Assembly (NCBI RefSeq): GCF_006716865.1
Contig: NZ_VFPT01000001.1
Location: 2,723,001 to 2,787,000 of the forward strand
DNA length: 64,000 nt
Source: Roseinatronobacter monicus
Lineage (GTDB): Bacteria; Pseudomonadota; Alphaproteobacteria; Rhodobacterales; Rhodobacteraceae
Direction of reading: 5' to 3'
The translations under genes were made by a program, and so were the position numbers. Below, piece by piece: positions 43,617 through 53,929 of this stretch; within the stretch, counting starts at the first letter, position 1, and each line of letters opens with the position of its first letter. The notes beneath the pieces were generated by a model. The model was not told where the DNA came from and did not search any database. It saw nothing but the letters and a program-made list of their open reading frames with translations.

Positions 43617-46058
43617 CTACTCCAATACATAGCCGAGCGCCCGATAACCTGTCCGTCGCTTGGCAGCCATTCTGGAAAGGACCGGCACCGAGCTGTCAAC
43701 ATAGTCAACCACCAGAACGTCTTTCTTCCCGTGATGTTGTCGGTGCAACCTGCCAACATATTGCGCCAGCGTGCCTTTCCAGGCGATCGGCATCGTCAGG
43801 AACAGGGTGTCGAGCCGGGCGTCATCGAAGCCCTCGCCGATATAGCGCCCTGTCGCAAGGATCAGCCGCTCTTCATCGTCATTGACATTCAGCGCCGCAT
43901 GCGCGTCCTGCCGATCCCTCGCTGACATGCCGCCACGGAGCACGACAATGTTCTTTGCAAATCGGGAGAACCGCTGCTTGAGATATTCAAGGTGATCCTT
44001 CCGCTCGGTCAGTACGATTGGCGAGCGTTTGGCCTCCAGTGATTTCAGCACGTCATTAAAGATCAGATCGTTTCGAGCTTCGTCTTCCGCCAGAGCTGCA
44101 TAGATCGCAGGCATTGACGGGCGTTCGGCCATGGTGAGTGCCTCTGGCAATCGAAACCGCGTGTGACGTTCGCGCGCCCGATGGCGAATGCCGCTTTCTG
44201 CGGCCTGTGATTTGGCGCTCACCTGATGGCGGACGGGGCCACATTGCATGAAGATGATCGGATGATGTCCATCTTTCCGAGCGACGGTTGCCGACAATCC
44301 GGCGATGTAGCGCGCCTTCGATCTGCGGGCGACAAGCTCAAAGCTTGCAGCGGACAGGTGATGGCACTCATCGACGACAAGATGACCGTAGTCGGCAACA
44401 ATATCGTCAACTTCGCCATTGCGAACCAAGCTCTGGATCAGCGCCACGTCGATTACACTGGTGGGTTTGCGTTTTCCTCCACCAATGGTGCCAATCAGCT
44501 TTGGGTCGATCCGCAGGAAGGATCCAAGGCGCTCGACCCACTGGCTAAGGAGTTCGCGACGGTGGACCAGAACCAGCGTATTACAGGCACGATGTGCGAT
44601 CAGCGCCGAGGCTACGACCGTCTTGCCAAATGCAGTCGTGGCAGCAAGCACGCCGGTATCGTGTTCGGCCAACGCGTTAAATGCGCGCGATTGTTGCGCG
44701 CGAAGTTCGCCGCGGAAGCGAACCGTCTCCGGCAAGCGAGTTCCGTTTTCGCGCAAATCGTCCAAATCTGCAGTCACGCCGTGATCGAACAGAAATCCCA
44801 ACGCTTCGTCTAAGCAGCCGCGCGGCAGGGCGACGTGTCGGGGATGCAATTCGGCACAGGATACAATTCGCGGCTTTCCGAATGTCGGCAGCCGCATCGC
44901 CTGAGCACGATAGAATTCGGGATTCTGGAACGCAGCAAACCGAACCAGTTGCGCAATCATGGCCGAAGGCAGCTCCGAACGGTCAATATAGATCTGATCT
45001 GCGACCGTTACCTTGATGGTCGATGGAGCGGGCGCATCGAGGCGTTGCGGAGTGCTCCGGCGTGACGGAGGCATCTTCCAGGGTTCGGCCGCCTGCTCGT
45101 CATCCACCGGCATGCGCACGCCCAGCACCCTTCCAGAAAGCTCCGCCGCTTCGACGAGGTCGGTCACCGCCGCCGCTGACAATCTTGGCAAGGAAGATAA
45201 ATAGGCCCACTGATCGTCATATGGCCGCATATCCTCGTCCACAAAGGCGCTGTTGCCAGCTTTGCGCGCAGTGTTCTGAAGCGGCAGTGCGATCAGATTG
45301 CCGAAGCCGCCGAGCGGCATGATATCCTGATTTGGGAACAGCCGATCATAGGAAGCAAATCCGATTTCCGGCCGCCGTTCCATCGTTTCCGTAATCAGAA
45401 CTGACCCGAGCTGGCGTGCCAAGCGGGCAGATACTGGTTCGGAGAAGAATATCCATATATGACCACCGTTCCCAGACCTCGATCGTTCCAGCGCTGCGGG
45501 AACTCCCTTTGCCCGGCAGGTTTCCAGCAGCGCGCTCGCGTCATCCACCCAGGACGTCTTGTCAAAATCTGCCGCGAGGAACCAGCAAGTATCGTCGGGC
45601 AGCAGCGGATAGACGCCTGCGACAAAATCCCCGTTTCGGCCATCATCACCGCGCAGGTGCTTTTCAATGACGCTTTCGTCCGGCGGTATGAACTTCTGAT
45701 TGGGGCATTCGCTGCATTTGACCTTCGGCTTGCCGCAGATGCCCTTCACCCATTCGTTGGCACAAGCGGGCGAATATCCTGATCGGCCAGTCTTCCTGTT
45801 GTCCCAGCGCACAGGAAATACGTCAGGCCGACCGGCGAATAGGCTTCGGAACAGGTCGACCTTTTCATGCGATGGCGAGGCATTCGTGACGGGGGCGTTC
45901 CTGGAGGCCGGCTGTTTCACAGCTGGCGCGCGGTCTTCGACGAGGCAATCTTCAAGGGAAGCCATCTCGCGCTGAAGCTGCTGCCGTTCGGCATCCAGAT
46001 CGGCCAGACGTGCTCGAACCCGCGCCAGCTCCGCCTCAATGTCACTCTTTTCAGTCAC
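43617..46058 (-). CDS. TOTE-type archaeo-eukaryotic primase fused to SF2 helicase
   Basis: The protein has 813 residues. Residues 1-40 are a charged coiled coil. Residues ~65-300 are an AEP-family primase/polymerase-like domain of the TOTE type: a CSECPNQKF zinc-knuckle region, the catalytic FLAADFDK, and SRSGNGGHIWIFF. Residues ~440-800 are a superfamily 2 helicase: Walker A ATTAFGKTVV, DEAH-type VVDECHH, motif III GLSATVARKDG, motif V/VI RYIGEGFDDARLD and YVGRLHRQHHGKKD. Such proteins belong to conflict systems thought to act against invading nucleic acids. It lies beyond the disrupted tniQ on the same strand, so it is probably cargo of the Tn7-like element. Confidence 0.82.
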   Translation of the reverse strand: MTEKSDIEAELARVRARLADLDAERQQLQREMASLEDCLVEDRAPAVKQPASRNAPVTNASPSHEKVDLFRSLFAGRPDVFPVRWDNRKTGRSGYSPACANEWVKGICGKPKVKCSECPNQKFIPPDESVIEKHLRGDDGRNGDFVAGVYPLLPDDTCWFLAADFDKTSWVDDASALLETCRAKGVPAALERSRSGNGGHIWIFFSEPVSARLARQLGSVLITETMERRPEIGFASYDRLFPNQDIMPLGGFGNLIALPLQNTARKAGNSAFVDEDMRPYDDQWAYLSSLPRLSAAAVTDLVEAAELSGRVLGVRMPVDDEQAAEPWKMPPSRRSTPQRLDAPAPSTIKVTVADQIYIDRSELPSAMIAQLVRFAAFQNPEFYRAQAMRLPTFGKPRIVSCAELHPRHVALPRGCLDEALGFLFDHGVTADLDDLRENGTRLPETVRFRGELRAQQSRAFNALAEHDTGVLAATTAFGKTVVASALIAHRACNTLVLVHRRELLSQWVERLGSFLRIDPKLIGTIGGGKRKPTSVIDVALIQSLVRNGEVDDIVADYGHLVVDECHHLSAASFELVARRSKARYIAGLSATVARKDGHHPIIFMQCGPVRHQVSAKSQAAESGIRHRARERHTRFRLPEALTMAERPSMPAIYAALAEDEARNDLIFNDVLKSLEAKRSPIVLTERKDHLEYLKQRFSRFAKNIVVLRGGMSARDRQDAHAALNVNDDEERLILATGRYIGEGFDDARLDTLFLTMPIAWKGTLAQYVGRLHRQHHGKKDVLVVDYVDSSVPVLSRMAAKRRTGYRALGYVLE

Positions 46059-46199
46059 ACGCGATTTCCACCCAAACCTTTTCTGTCCTACACAGCATAG
46101 AGCGGGAAAGCGGCTGGCGTAAGCAGCTCTGCCTGATCGTCGACCCGACGGCTAACGGAGAGTTCATGGGTGGATGTCCTTCTGCGGTCGAGTGAAGCA

Positions 46200-46354
46200 T
46201 CAGCACACCAAGCCCAAATTTCCCATGGGCGGTTTCTCTGATGCGGCGCTCCCGTTATGCCTGTCAATCAAGGTGCTGTTCAAGCTTCCGCTCAGGCAGA
46301 AAGGCAGAATGGTAGCGAGCCTGCTGCGCGTGGCAGGGCGGGCCGGTTCCTGAT
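46200..46354 (+). pseudogene. Remnant of an IS5-family transposase N terminus
   Basis: The plus-strand frame ending in TGA at 46352-46354 reads GGFSDAALPLCLSIKVLFK followed by LPLRQ and SLLRVAG. This matches the N-terminal region of IS5/IS4-type transposases (FSDAAIxxCLTLKxLFxLPLRQ). No downstream catalytic domain is present, so only a fragment survives. It lies in the 339-base gap between the TOTE gene and tniQ, which otherwise shows no gene. Confidence 0.55.
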
Positions 46355-46843
46355 CACTCCACGCTATGCCGGAGTCGAAAGATCCTGAAAGTTCAGGTCA
46401 GATAAAGTCGATATCCTCACGCCGGTAGATTTTGCTGCAGAGGCCTCGCGCGGGCAAAGGGTGGATGCCGCGTACGCGCAATCTGGCGGCTGCGTGTTTG
46501 GGCAAGGTATTCAGTCGGGTCGCGACATGGCTCAATGAGATGTATTTTCGCTGAAACTCCCCGAGATCCTCTGGCGTGAACGTTCTGACCTTGCGGCCCG
46601 TATGCGGATCACGCTGTTCCTCGTAGTTGATGAGATTGTTTGTCGTGATCAGAGCGATACCTGATGCGTTGATCGCGAGAATGCGCATCAGATCGGCGCT
46701 GTGATATCCGCCCAGTCTTGGCCTGGGGCATGCGTTCAACACGTCTTGTGGGCGGATGATCAGGCTCGCTACACCATTTGTTCCAACCAGCCGGCCAACG
46801 AATGGGAGTTCGCACGCGAGAATGAGGCGCAGCAAGCCGCTAA

Positions 46844-48024
46844 TACCAAGTCTCGCGAAATCTGACTCTTCTGAGGGTTTTGGGATTCCCAAATCTATGA
46901 AGATCTGACTCAATGGCGTCAGATTTTCTGGGGAGGGCCTCTCTATGGGCGCAGCGCTCGCGTTACGGACAGACTACGACGGCATGAAGTTGAGAGAACT
47001 TGCGCGAAAGACAAAGGATGCCAACCAAGCCCGCAGGCTTTTGGCGCTGGCGGAGATCTATGATGGCGGTCGGCGCAGCGATGCTGCTCGGATTGGTGGT
47101 GTTGGCCTACAAATTGTCCGTGACTGGGTGGAGCGGTTTAATGCCCGCGGGCCTGACGGCTTGATCAACGGCAAAGCTCCTGGTCAGCAGTCTAAGCTTA
47201 ACGATGAGCAGCGCAGGGCGCTTGCTGCAATTGTTGAGAGCGGTCCGACCTTATCGGTCCATGGGGTCGTCCGCTGGCGCCTGAGTGATCTGAGGAAATG
47301 GATTGCAGACACATTTGGGATTTCACTTCACGAGACGTCGATAAGCCGGGAACTCAGGGCGCTTGGTTATGTCAAACTCACAGCACGCCCGCGCCATCAC
47401 GCGCAAGATACAGCCGCACTGGAGGACTTTAAAAAAAAGGGTTTGCAGCCGCAGTAGCAAAGCTCCGCGCACGGCTCCTGCAAGGCACTGTGATCGAAGT
47501 CTGGTTCCAAGATGAAGCGCGTGTCGGCCAGAAAAACAAGATCACGCGCCGATGGGCGAAGCGCGGTACGCGACCTTCCGCCCCACATGATCAGCGCACG
47601 AGTTCAAGCTACATCTTTGGAGCGATTTGCCCAGCCCTCGGGAAAGCTGCAGGTCTTGTGCTGCCAGCGTGCAATACCGAAGCGATGGCCCTGCATCTTG
47701 CTGAAATCTCCCAAACTGTCGCACCCAAAGCACATGGGGCTGTGCTCGTGGATCAAGCCGCATGGCACATGACTGACAAGCTGGTCATTCCGGACAACAT
47801 CACCATCATCCCGATCCCCGCAAAATGCCCAGAACTCAATCCAGTCGAAAACATCTGGCAATTCATGCGAGACAACTGGCTATCAAACCTCATCTTCGAA
47901 ACCTATGAAGACATCGTAGATCATTGCTGCAAGGCTTGGAACAAATTGGTCAGCATGCCCGACACAATCACCTCCATTGGAACCCGCGACTGGGCTCAAG
48001 AGTTCTGATCAATGCTGATTGGTA
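46844..48024 (+). mobile_element. IS630-family insertion sequence
   Basis: Imperfect termini start TACCAA on both sides (46844-46849 and the complement at 48019-48024), with further similarity inside. IS630 elements insert at TA, which fits the TA at each edge; the exact ends are uncertain by two bases. It carries a two-phase transposase reading frame and splits tniQ. Removing the segment restores the tniQ frame. Confidence 0.8.
46945..48008 (+). CDS. IS630-family transposase made by programmed frameshift
   Basis: The first frame (46945-47457) encodes the N-terminal HTH domains (ARKTKDANQARRLLALAEIYDG, winged helix to ARPRHHAQD). The second phase, ending at 48008, encodes the DDE domain (VWFQDEARVG, VLVDQAAWH, AKCPELNPVENIW). 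The phases meet at A8GG (47431-47440), a slippery run containing A-AAA-AAG, and a -1 slip gives a full-length protein of about 354 residues. Such frameshifting is common in IS630-type elements. Without it, only the DNA-binding part is made. Confidence 0.82.
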
Positions 48025-50195
48025 TAAGGTCCTGCCCGCAGCGCGCATGGGCTGTCAGGGCCATCGCCATGTCCGGCTCGAGCTGATCGACCGGCTTGGC
48101 GCGCTCGAATAGCCTTGCGAGAAGCGCGTCGATCTCGACCGGATCGAAACGATCAACAAGACCGGGGAGCGACGCAACCGGTTGAAGGATCCCGCTTTTC
48201 ACCATCCGTGTGAACGGGCCGGTCTTCAGCCCCAGCCGTTTCGCGGCCTTTTTGGGGTTGAGCGCGCGGGCGTAGCGTCGAAGCCATGGCGACCAGGCGT
48301 CTGCCTGCACCCACAGGTGGGCTGTTGGCGCAGGCAGACCAAGATGACCGGGCGTATCGGCAATGGCTTGGAAAAGTCGCTGCATGCGGATCCAATCAAC
48401 ACCGAATTCCCGAGATGCGGTCTGCACGGAATGGACATGGCGCTGCGCGCAAGGGCGCCCCATGACATCCTCTCCATCCCCAATGGGGTAGGTTCTCTCG
48501 ATGAAATCACGCACTGCGTCAAGCAAAGGTTTGGTTTCGTTGGTTTTCTCAAGCTTTTGCAGGAAGCGCGCGAACATGACGAATTCGGTGTAGAATCCAC
48601 CCACGTCAATTGACTGATTTTCGCGACTTGTCTTCATGGCCGCATGCAGTGCGTGAGGCCCTGCCGCCAAGACTTTGAAACCTGCGTCGAGCGCAGCTGA
48701 CAGCTCTTGATCGGACAAACTATCAGCCCTTGCTCTGGTCCCGTGTCTGATGCGAACACCCAGCGATTCACTTGCGCGCCAGACGATAGAAACATTGAAC
48801 TGATCGAGCCAAGTTGGCGGGTGTTCTGCTCCGAGCGCTCTTGCTGCAAAGTATCGTTCAAACGCGGTTACCGCCATCGGCCGGGGACGCATCGCGGCCG
48901 CGTCAATCATCCTGCGGTGGTCGAGGATTCGCCCTGAAAGATCATAGGGCGAGCGTGGAAATTTGCTGGCGGGCAATTCGACCAATGCGACCGCGTGTTC
49001 CGGACACGCCAGAACAGGCTCGAACTGCCAAAGCACCGAGCCAGCTGCGGGCACCGGCCCGTCTTGCGCAAGGCAGAGCGGGCAGACGCGCTGATTTGTG
49101 ACACGCAGCATGCGAATCGGGACAATTTCGCCGCCAAGGCGTCGCGCGCGCCCTGCGGCGCGCCTGAAGGAGCAGCGCTCCAAATCGGACATCTCGATGC
49201 CGCCCAGTTCGGCAAGGACGGAAAGTGCCTCAGCATCGCCGCTGATAACACTCTGCCATGTGATGCCCATGTCCTGCACGAAATCCTGCACGAATTGGCT
49301 GTTGTTTCTGCAAGCGAGGCGAGACGCAAAGCCTGTCGCGGTTTCGGTGGCCCCCAACGGCACTGTCAAAGCAAGTTTCATCAGCGTACCCTCGTTTGAG
49401 GTCCAGACGCGGGCGCAAATTCATCCCCCGCCTGCATGAGCAGCCGCGCATCAATCGCCTGCCAGTCATCGGCGACAAATGGGTTGAGCGCGTCGGGCAC
49501 TCCGGCGCGCCGCTCGAAGGCCCGTCGGAATACGTCTGCATCGAGCTCAGTGGCGCGTGACAGAAGGGCCTCTTCGATGCCCGCGACCACTGTTTCGATC
49601 ACGAGCCCCAGTTCATCTGCGCCCGCGTGGATCAGGCGGCTGATGAAGTCGCTGTTTTCTGCCAAGTTGGATGCCAGCGGCAGCTCGGATCTGGCAGCAT
49701 AGCGTGCCAAAACAGTTGCGATTTCCCGGCCATGTGCAACCGCCGAGATTGGTGCCAACTCAATTGGGAGCAGGCGCCGCGACAGTTGCGGATCGAGATT
49801 GACCAAGTCTTTCAGCGGGGTGGTACCGCTCAGGATCAGCCCGACCGGCCAGGTTGCATTCTGCATCACCGATTTTAACGTGTTGACGACGGCCTGACGT
49901 TCACTTGCCGCGCGGTTCACATGAAGATCCTGGACTTCGTCGAGATGCAAAAAGAGCACGCGGCGGCTGCGCAGATGCGTCTGCACCAGATCCCAGATCA
50001 TCATGGCCGTTCGTTCGCGACGGAGCGGATAACCAAGGCCTGAAAGACAAGCGAGGCCAACGGATTTCAGTGTCGCTGGGGATGGAATCAAAAAACTTGC
50101 AACATCTGCTTCAAGCCGATCGGGCGACAGAAATTCGGCGTCGGGATGCTTGCGCAGCAGTCGCTGGATCGCGGTGGACTTGCCAGATCCTGACG

Positions 50196-51596
50196 GAGCT
50201 ATGCTTGAATTTGGGTGACGCGCATTTTCAGGCGGCGCGGCTTGGTGCGTCAAAAATCACTTCGACGCCGTCGTTGAATGTGATTCCTTCGATGACTTTT
50301 GGCAACTGATTTCTGCCATTGAGGCGCAACCATTTCTTGGACGCGGCCTGAATGAGGGTAAAGACCATCAGTTTCGCGGTCTTTTGCGAGAGCGCACCCT
50401 TTGTGCGAACCGTTCTGTGCCGAACCGTGGCGAAGACGCTCTCAATGGGGTTCGTCGTGCGCAGATGGCCCCAGTGATCAGCCGGGAAGTCGAAGAAAGC
50501 CAGCAAGGCGTCACTGTCCTTGGTCAGGCAATTCACGCCTTTTTCGTATTTCTGCTTATATTTCTCACTGAACAGATCCATTGCGGCCTTCGCTTCCGCT
50601 TTCGTAGCGGCATGCTGGATATCATCGAGATCAGATTTCACGGCTGCGGCCATCTGCTTGGGAAAACAGTTCAGCACATTCTTCACCTTATGAACCCAGC
50701 AGCGCTGGTGCTTCGTGCTGCCAAATGCCTTGTCCAATGCATTCCAGAACCCCAAGGCGCCATCGCCCACCGCGATCTTGGGGGCGACAGACAGGCCCCG
50801 AGCCTTGAGATCGCTCAGCAATTCATGCCAGCTCTGCGAGCTTTCCCGAAGCCCAACCTGAAAGCCGATCAGTTCCTTCTTGCCCTCCGGTGTGGCTCCG
50901 ATGATCACCAGCATGCATTCGGCATTTTCTTCCATGCGCGCCTGCAGATAGACGCCATCTGCCCATATGTAGACGTAATTGCGCGCAGACAAATCACGCC
51001 GCGCCCAGGCATCATATTCTGCCTGCCAACCTGCGGTCAGGCGGGATATGACACTCGGAGACAGGTTGGGTGCATCGGGGCCCATAATGGCTGACAGCGC
51101 TTCCTGGAAATCGCCCGTGGAAATGCCCTTCAGGTAGAGAACGGGCAACAGCGCGTCCAAGCTGACCGAGCGGCGCGCCCATTTCGGCAGTATATTCGAG
51201 GTGAAGCGGATCTTTTGCGCAGGATCGAGTGCCGCCATCCGGTCACGCACTTTGGGGCGCTGCACATTCAGAGCGCCAATGCCCGTCTGGATCTGACGTT
51301 CAGGGCCAAGTCCATGGCGGACGATCCGCTGGCGGCCATCGTCCAGCTTCTCGTCCGCAAAGCTGGCCACAAATGCATCAGCTTCGGCTTTCAGCGCTTC
51401 CGCCAGCATCCGGCGTGCGCCTTCCCGTGCCAGTTCTGTCAGCGGGTCGACGATAGTTTCTGATTGGCGAAACGGTAGAATGGTTGTATCGTTCTTCATA
51501 GGCGTATTGCTCCTCGTGAGGTTCTGGCTGGCTTTGACACCCGCCACAATACGCCGCCTTTCAATTCATGCCATCACCCAAATTCCCGCATAGCTC
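50196..51596 (-). mobile_element. IS256-family insertion sequence
   Basis: The element is 1401 bp. Terminal inverted repeats start GAGCTATGC(T/G)(T/G)GAATTTGGGTGA on both ends. It is flanked by the direct duplication ATCCTGACG (50187-50195 and 51597-51605), nine bases, as is usual for IS256. It carries one complete transposase gene. Confidence 0.92.
50228..51499 (-). CDS. IS256-family transposase
   Basis: The protein has 423 residues from the ATG 51499 (MKNDTTILPFRQSE). The Mutator-like DDE domain is complete: VYIWADGVYLQAR (first Asp), AVGDGALGFWNAL (second Asp), CWVHKVKNVLN, and a C-terminal NPIESVFATVRHRTVRTKG (Glu). No stop or frameshift is visible, so it is likely functional. It lies within tnsC, same strand, and reads through the terminal repeat. 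Confidence 0.93.
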   Translation of the reverse strand: MKNDTTILPFRQSETIVDPLTELAREGARRMLAEALKAEADAFVASFADEKLDDGRQRIVRHGLGPERQIQTGIGALNVQRPKVRDRMAALDPAQKIRFTSNILPKWARRSVSLDALLPVLYLKGISTGDFQEALSAIMGPDAPNLSPSVISRLTAGWQAEYDAWARRDLSARNYVYIWADGVYLQARMEENAECMLVIIGATPEGKKELIGFQVGLRESSQSWHELLSDLKARGLSVAPKIAVGDGALGFWNALDKAFGSTKHQRCWVHKVKNVLNCFPKQMAAAVKSDLDDIQHAATKAEAKAAMDLFSEKYKQKYEKGVNCLTKDSDALLAFFDFPADHWGHLRTTNPIESVFATVRHRTVRTKGALSQKTAKLMVFTLIQAASKKWLRLNGRNQLPKVIEGITFNDGVEVIFDAPSRAA

Positions 51597-51790
51597 ATCC
51601 TGACGCTCCGACAAGTACGATTCCGCGTGCCTCCGCTGCCCTGCCCGCTGCCAGATCTGCACGCCTGCGATGCAGCAGGACGTCAAATTCATGCCGCAAT
51701 CGCTCATAACCGTCATGCACCACAAACTGTGCACGGAGTTCGGAGACAATCTGGCCCACCGCAACAAGGCGCTCTGCGTCTGCTCGGTAA

Positions 51791-53929
51791 TCACTCATCT
51801 TCGATCCTCCAGCTCGGCTGCGCAGGTGGACGCACGGAAGATTGATCGCTTCGCACCGACGGCTGTGGAGTGCGTTGCTTTGGCTCAATTGCGGGTTCTG
51901 ACTGAACTGGCCTGATCTCGGTGCCAAAGGTTGTTGTTTCGCCCAGCATTTTGTCAATGGCTGGAGGCGGGGCGAAAGTCAGACCTCGAAACAATGTCCT
52001 TTCGAGTTGGTCAATTTTCTTCGCGCTGGGGTCGAGTGAACTGGGCAGCAGCGACGCAACTCTGCCGTCAACGATCGATTTGATAGTGCGCAAAGCATTG
52101 TCGCGAATATCCGCGCTCAACGCCGCTTCCGCCCTATGTGATTGTCGCAGCTTCACGCACGCCGCTTTCCATGCCTCCAGAGAGACACCATCAAGGCCGC
52201 CTTCCACGCAGCTTGCCGCATGCCACTTACCCTCGATTTGCACTGAAATCTCGCCGAGATCGTCGGGATCAACGCGGATGACCATGTCGCGCGCTTTACG
52301 CGTCCGAAAATGCGCGTGGAGGGCCTCGCAAGAGTAATGGTTTGAAGCGAAACAGACCCCTAACTTGTTGATTTTGCGTGTGACCTCTAGGCCTGTCGCG
52401 GTTCGCAGCGTGTGGCGGTCCGGGGGCTCGGGGACAAAACGCTCGTTTTCCAATTGCCGCCAGCGTGCTGCTGGCGTCTGACCACTGAGCCCGCCGTGGG
52501 GGGTGTTGTGATAGACATCAATGATCCACAGGAGCAAGATGCGGAGCAGATCACCGTCGTCGAGCACAGCGCGCGCATCTGATGCATAATCACCTTTCGC
52601 AACCACATTCGAAAAGGTGCGGCCAGAAATGCGCGGCATCAGATTAGTGCTCAGGGACCCAAAGAAACGTTCAATCGTCCCGCGCATTTCCGGTACGCGT
52701 ACCGGACCGTATTCGAGCCTGGCATGCAGTGCGTGCGCAGCGGCCTGAAACGCATCGCTTTGAAATGCCGTTCCCGCGTCCGTCGCGATCGCCGCTAGCC
52801 CGCCGTGCTGGTTCCAGCTCCCCTCTGCGCCGATCTCGCGGGCGATACCAGTTTTGTCCTGTACCACCATCCGCAGCAGTTCGATGGCCGCTTGGGCACT
52901 CGGTTCGCTTGCGAGAACCAGCCCAACGACGCAGCGCGTGGCAGCATCGATCGCGACACAAATCCATCGCCTGCCGCGCGGTATCCTCGCTTTGACATGA
53001 TCAGGCAAGCTTTGCAGCACCCCGATCTGCTGCAGAAGTGAAATGACATCGACCTTCCATTCGTCGATCTCGATCCTTTCCATGGGTGCGGATGAGGTCA
53101 AACCGCTGCCATAGCTGGAGAATTTTCTGCGCGCAGCGTCAGGGCCTTCGCGAAAGCATGCAACCTGGAACGGATCGAGGCGATCAATTCGCCGCTCGAT
53201 TGTGCGCCGCGATGGGACTGGCAAAGAATGGCGTCCGTCCGCTTGGCGACGCTTGTTTTCCTCATTGAAACGCAGCCTCGTTTCTTCCGCCACGATGGCT
53301 TTGGTCGGCTGCTCGGCGCGAGCGTAGCCTTGGACGCATTCTGTAAGAAGTTCAGAGACCTCGTAGTTGCGCTCCGCCCGCGCATTTCTTGCATAGCGTG
53401 GTCTGAGAACTCCAGCATCACGATATGTCTGATTATAAATGCGGAACTTTTTTCGGATGGTGCGCGAACTTGGCAGATGGCGCATGACGAACGGCTTGCC
53501 GCCACGCGGCGATTGGCCAGCGCTGTTTCTTGTTTTTTCGCGCTCGTAAACCATCTGTTCGATCAGCGCGCGGTGCTCGGTGAGCGAGTCGTCAGTCAGT
53601 CGCAACGCGCCTTGATCCTTGAGCTCTCGTATCACTTCGCAAACACATGCATCGAAAAAGACCTTGCGCCGCTGCTCCGTAGTGAGGTGATCGAGCGGGA
53701 ACTGCGACTTCTGGAGGTCTTTATCGAGCGGCCCGACAGCATAAAAATCACGCTCAAAGCGCCAGTTGCGCGCTGATTTCAGCTCCTGGATCTGCGCCCA
53801 TGTGAAGCGCTCGACCGCACCGGTATTGTCCATCCGAGCGAATTGGACCCCATCTGCATGCTCGCCCACAGGCTTGTAGTGGATGCCGCCGATTGTGATC
53901 CGGTCAAATTGTGAAAACCGCGTCCGCAT
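51791..53929 (-). CDS. tnsB: TnsB/TniA DDE transposase of the Tn7-like element
   Basis: The protein has 712 residues from the ATG 53929 (MRTRFSQFDRITIGG). DNA-binding helical domains at the N terminus (PSSRTIRKKFRIYNQ; VPSRRTIERRIDRL) precede an rve integrase core: EIDEWKVDVIS and CVAIDAATRCVVGLVL (Asp), ATDAGTAFQSDAF (Asp), and PEMRGTIERFFGSL (Glu). The C-terminal beta-barrel and a proline-rich tail (QPSWRIEDE) would contact TnsC. It cuts and joins the transposon 3' ends. The gene is intact and overlaps tnsA by one base and tnsC by eight. Confidence 0.92.
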   Translation of the reverse strand: MRTRFSQFDRITIGGIHYKPVGEHADGVQFARMDNTGAVERFTWAQIQELKSARNWRFERDFYAVGPLDKDLQKSQFPLDHLTTEQRRKVFFDACVCEVIRELKDQGALRLTDDSLTEHRALIEQMVYEREKTRNSAGQSPRGGKPFVMRHLPSSRTIRKKFRIYNQTYRDAGVLRPRYARNARAERNYEVSELLTECVQGYARAEQPTKAIVAEETRLRFNEENKRRQADGRHSLPVPSRRTIERRIDRLDPFQVACFREGPDAARRKFSSYGSGLTSSAPMERIEIDEWKVDVISLLQQIGVLQSLPDHVKARIPRGRRWICVAIDAATRCVVGLVLASEPSAQAAIELLRMVVQDKTGIAREIGAEGSWNQHGGLAAIATDAGTAFQSDAFQAAAHALHARLEYGPVRVPEMRGTIERFFGSLSTNLMPRISGRTFSNVVAKGDYASDARAVLDDGDLLRILLLWIIDVYHNTPHGGLSGQTPAARWRQLENERFVPEPPDRHTLRTATGLEVTRKINKLGVCFASNHYSCEALHAHFRTRKARDMVIRVDPDDLGEISVQIEGKWHAASCVEGGLDGVSLEAWKAACVKLRQSHRAEAALSADIRDNALRTIKSIVDGRVASLLPSSLDPSAKKIDQLERTLFRGLTFAPPPAIDKMLGETTTFGTEIRPVQSEPAIEPKQRTPQPSVRSDQSSVRPPAQPSWRIEDE

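Larger units (their letters stand above)
46398..49381 (-). pseudogene. tniQ: TniQ/TnsD-type target-selection protein, split by IS630-type element
   Basis: Deleting 46844-48024 joins 1803 bases into one frame of 600 residues. The N-terminal part has the TniQ zinc-finger domain (RVCPLCLAQDG ... LACPEHAVALVE) and RP-rich helices. The C-terminal part ends in helix-turn-helix-like segments (YISLSHVATRLN, KIYRREDIDFI), as in TnsD-like proteins. The joint reads CGQDLI/SGLLRL, which is continuous and protein-like. TniQ/TnsD binds the attachment site and recruits TnsC; broken, the element cannot select targets. Its ATG overlaps the tnsC stop by one base (TGATG). Confidence 0.8.
49381..51798 (-). pseudogene. 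tnsC: TnsC/TniB AAA+ ATPase, split by IS256-type element in Walker A
   Basis: Deleting 50196-51596 and one 9-bp duplicate restores 1008 bases, 335 residues. The start is the ATG 51798, behind GGAGG, with MSDYRADAERL. The Walker A would read VLVGASGSGKST and Walker B FLHLDEVQDL; a sensor region (LILSGTTPLKDL, RLLPIELAPI) follows. TnsC bridges target-bound TniQ to the TnsAB transposase. The IS sits exactly inside the P-loop, so ATP binding is lost. The start overlaps the tnsB stop by eight bases. Confidence 0.85.
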
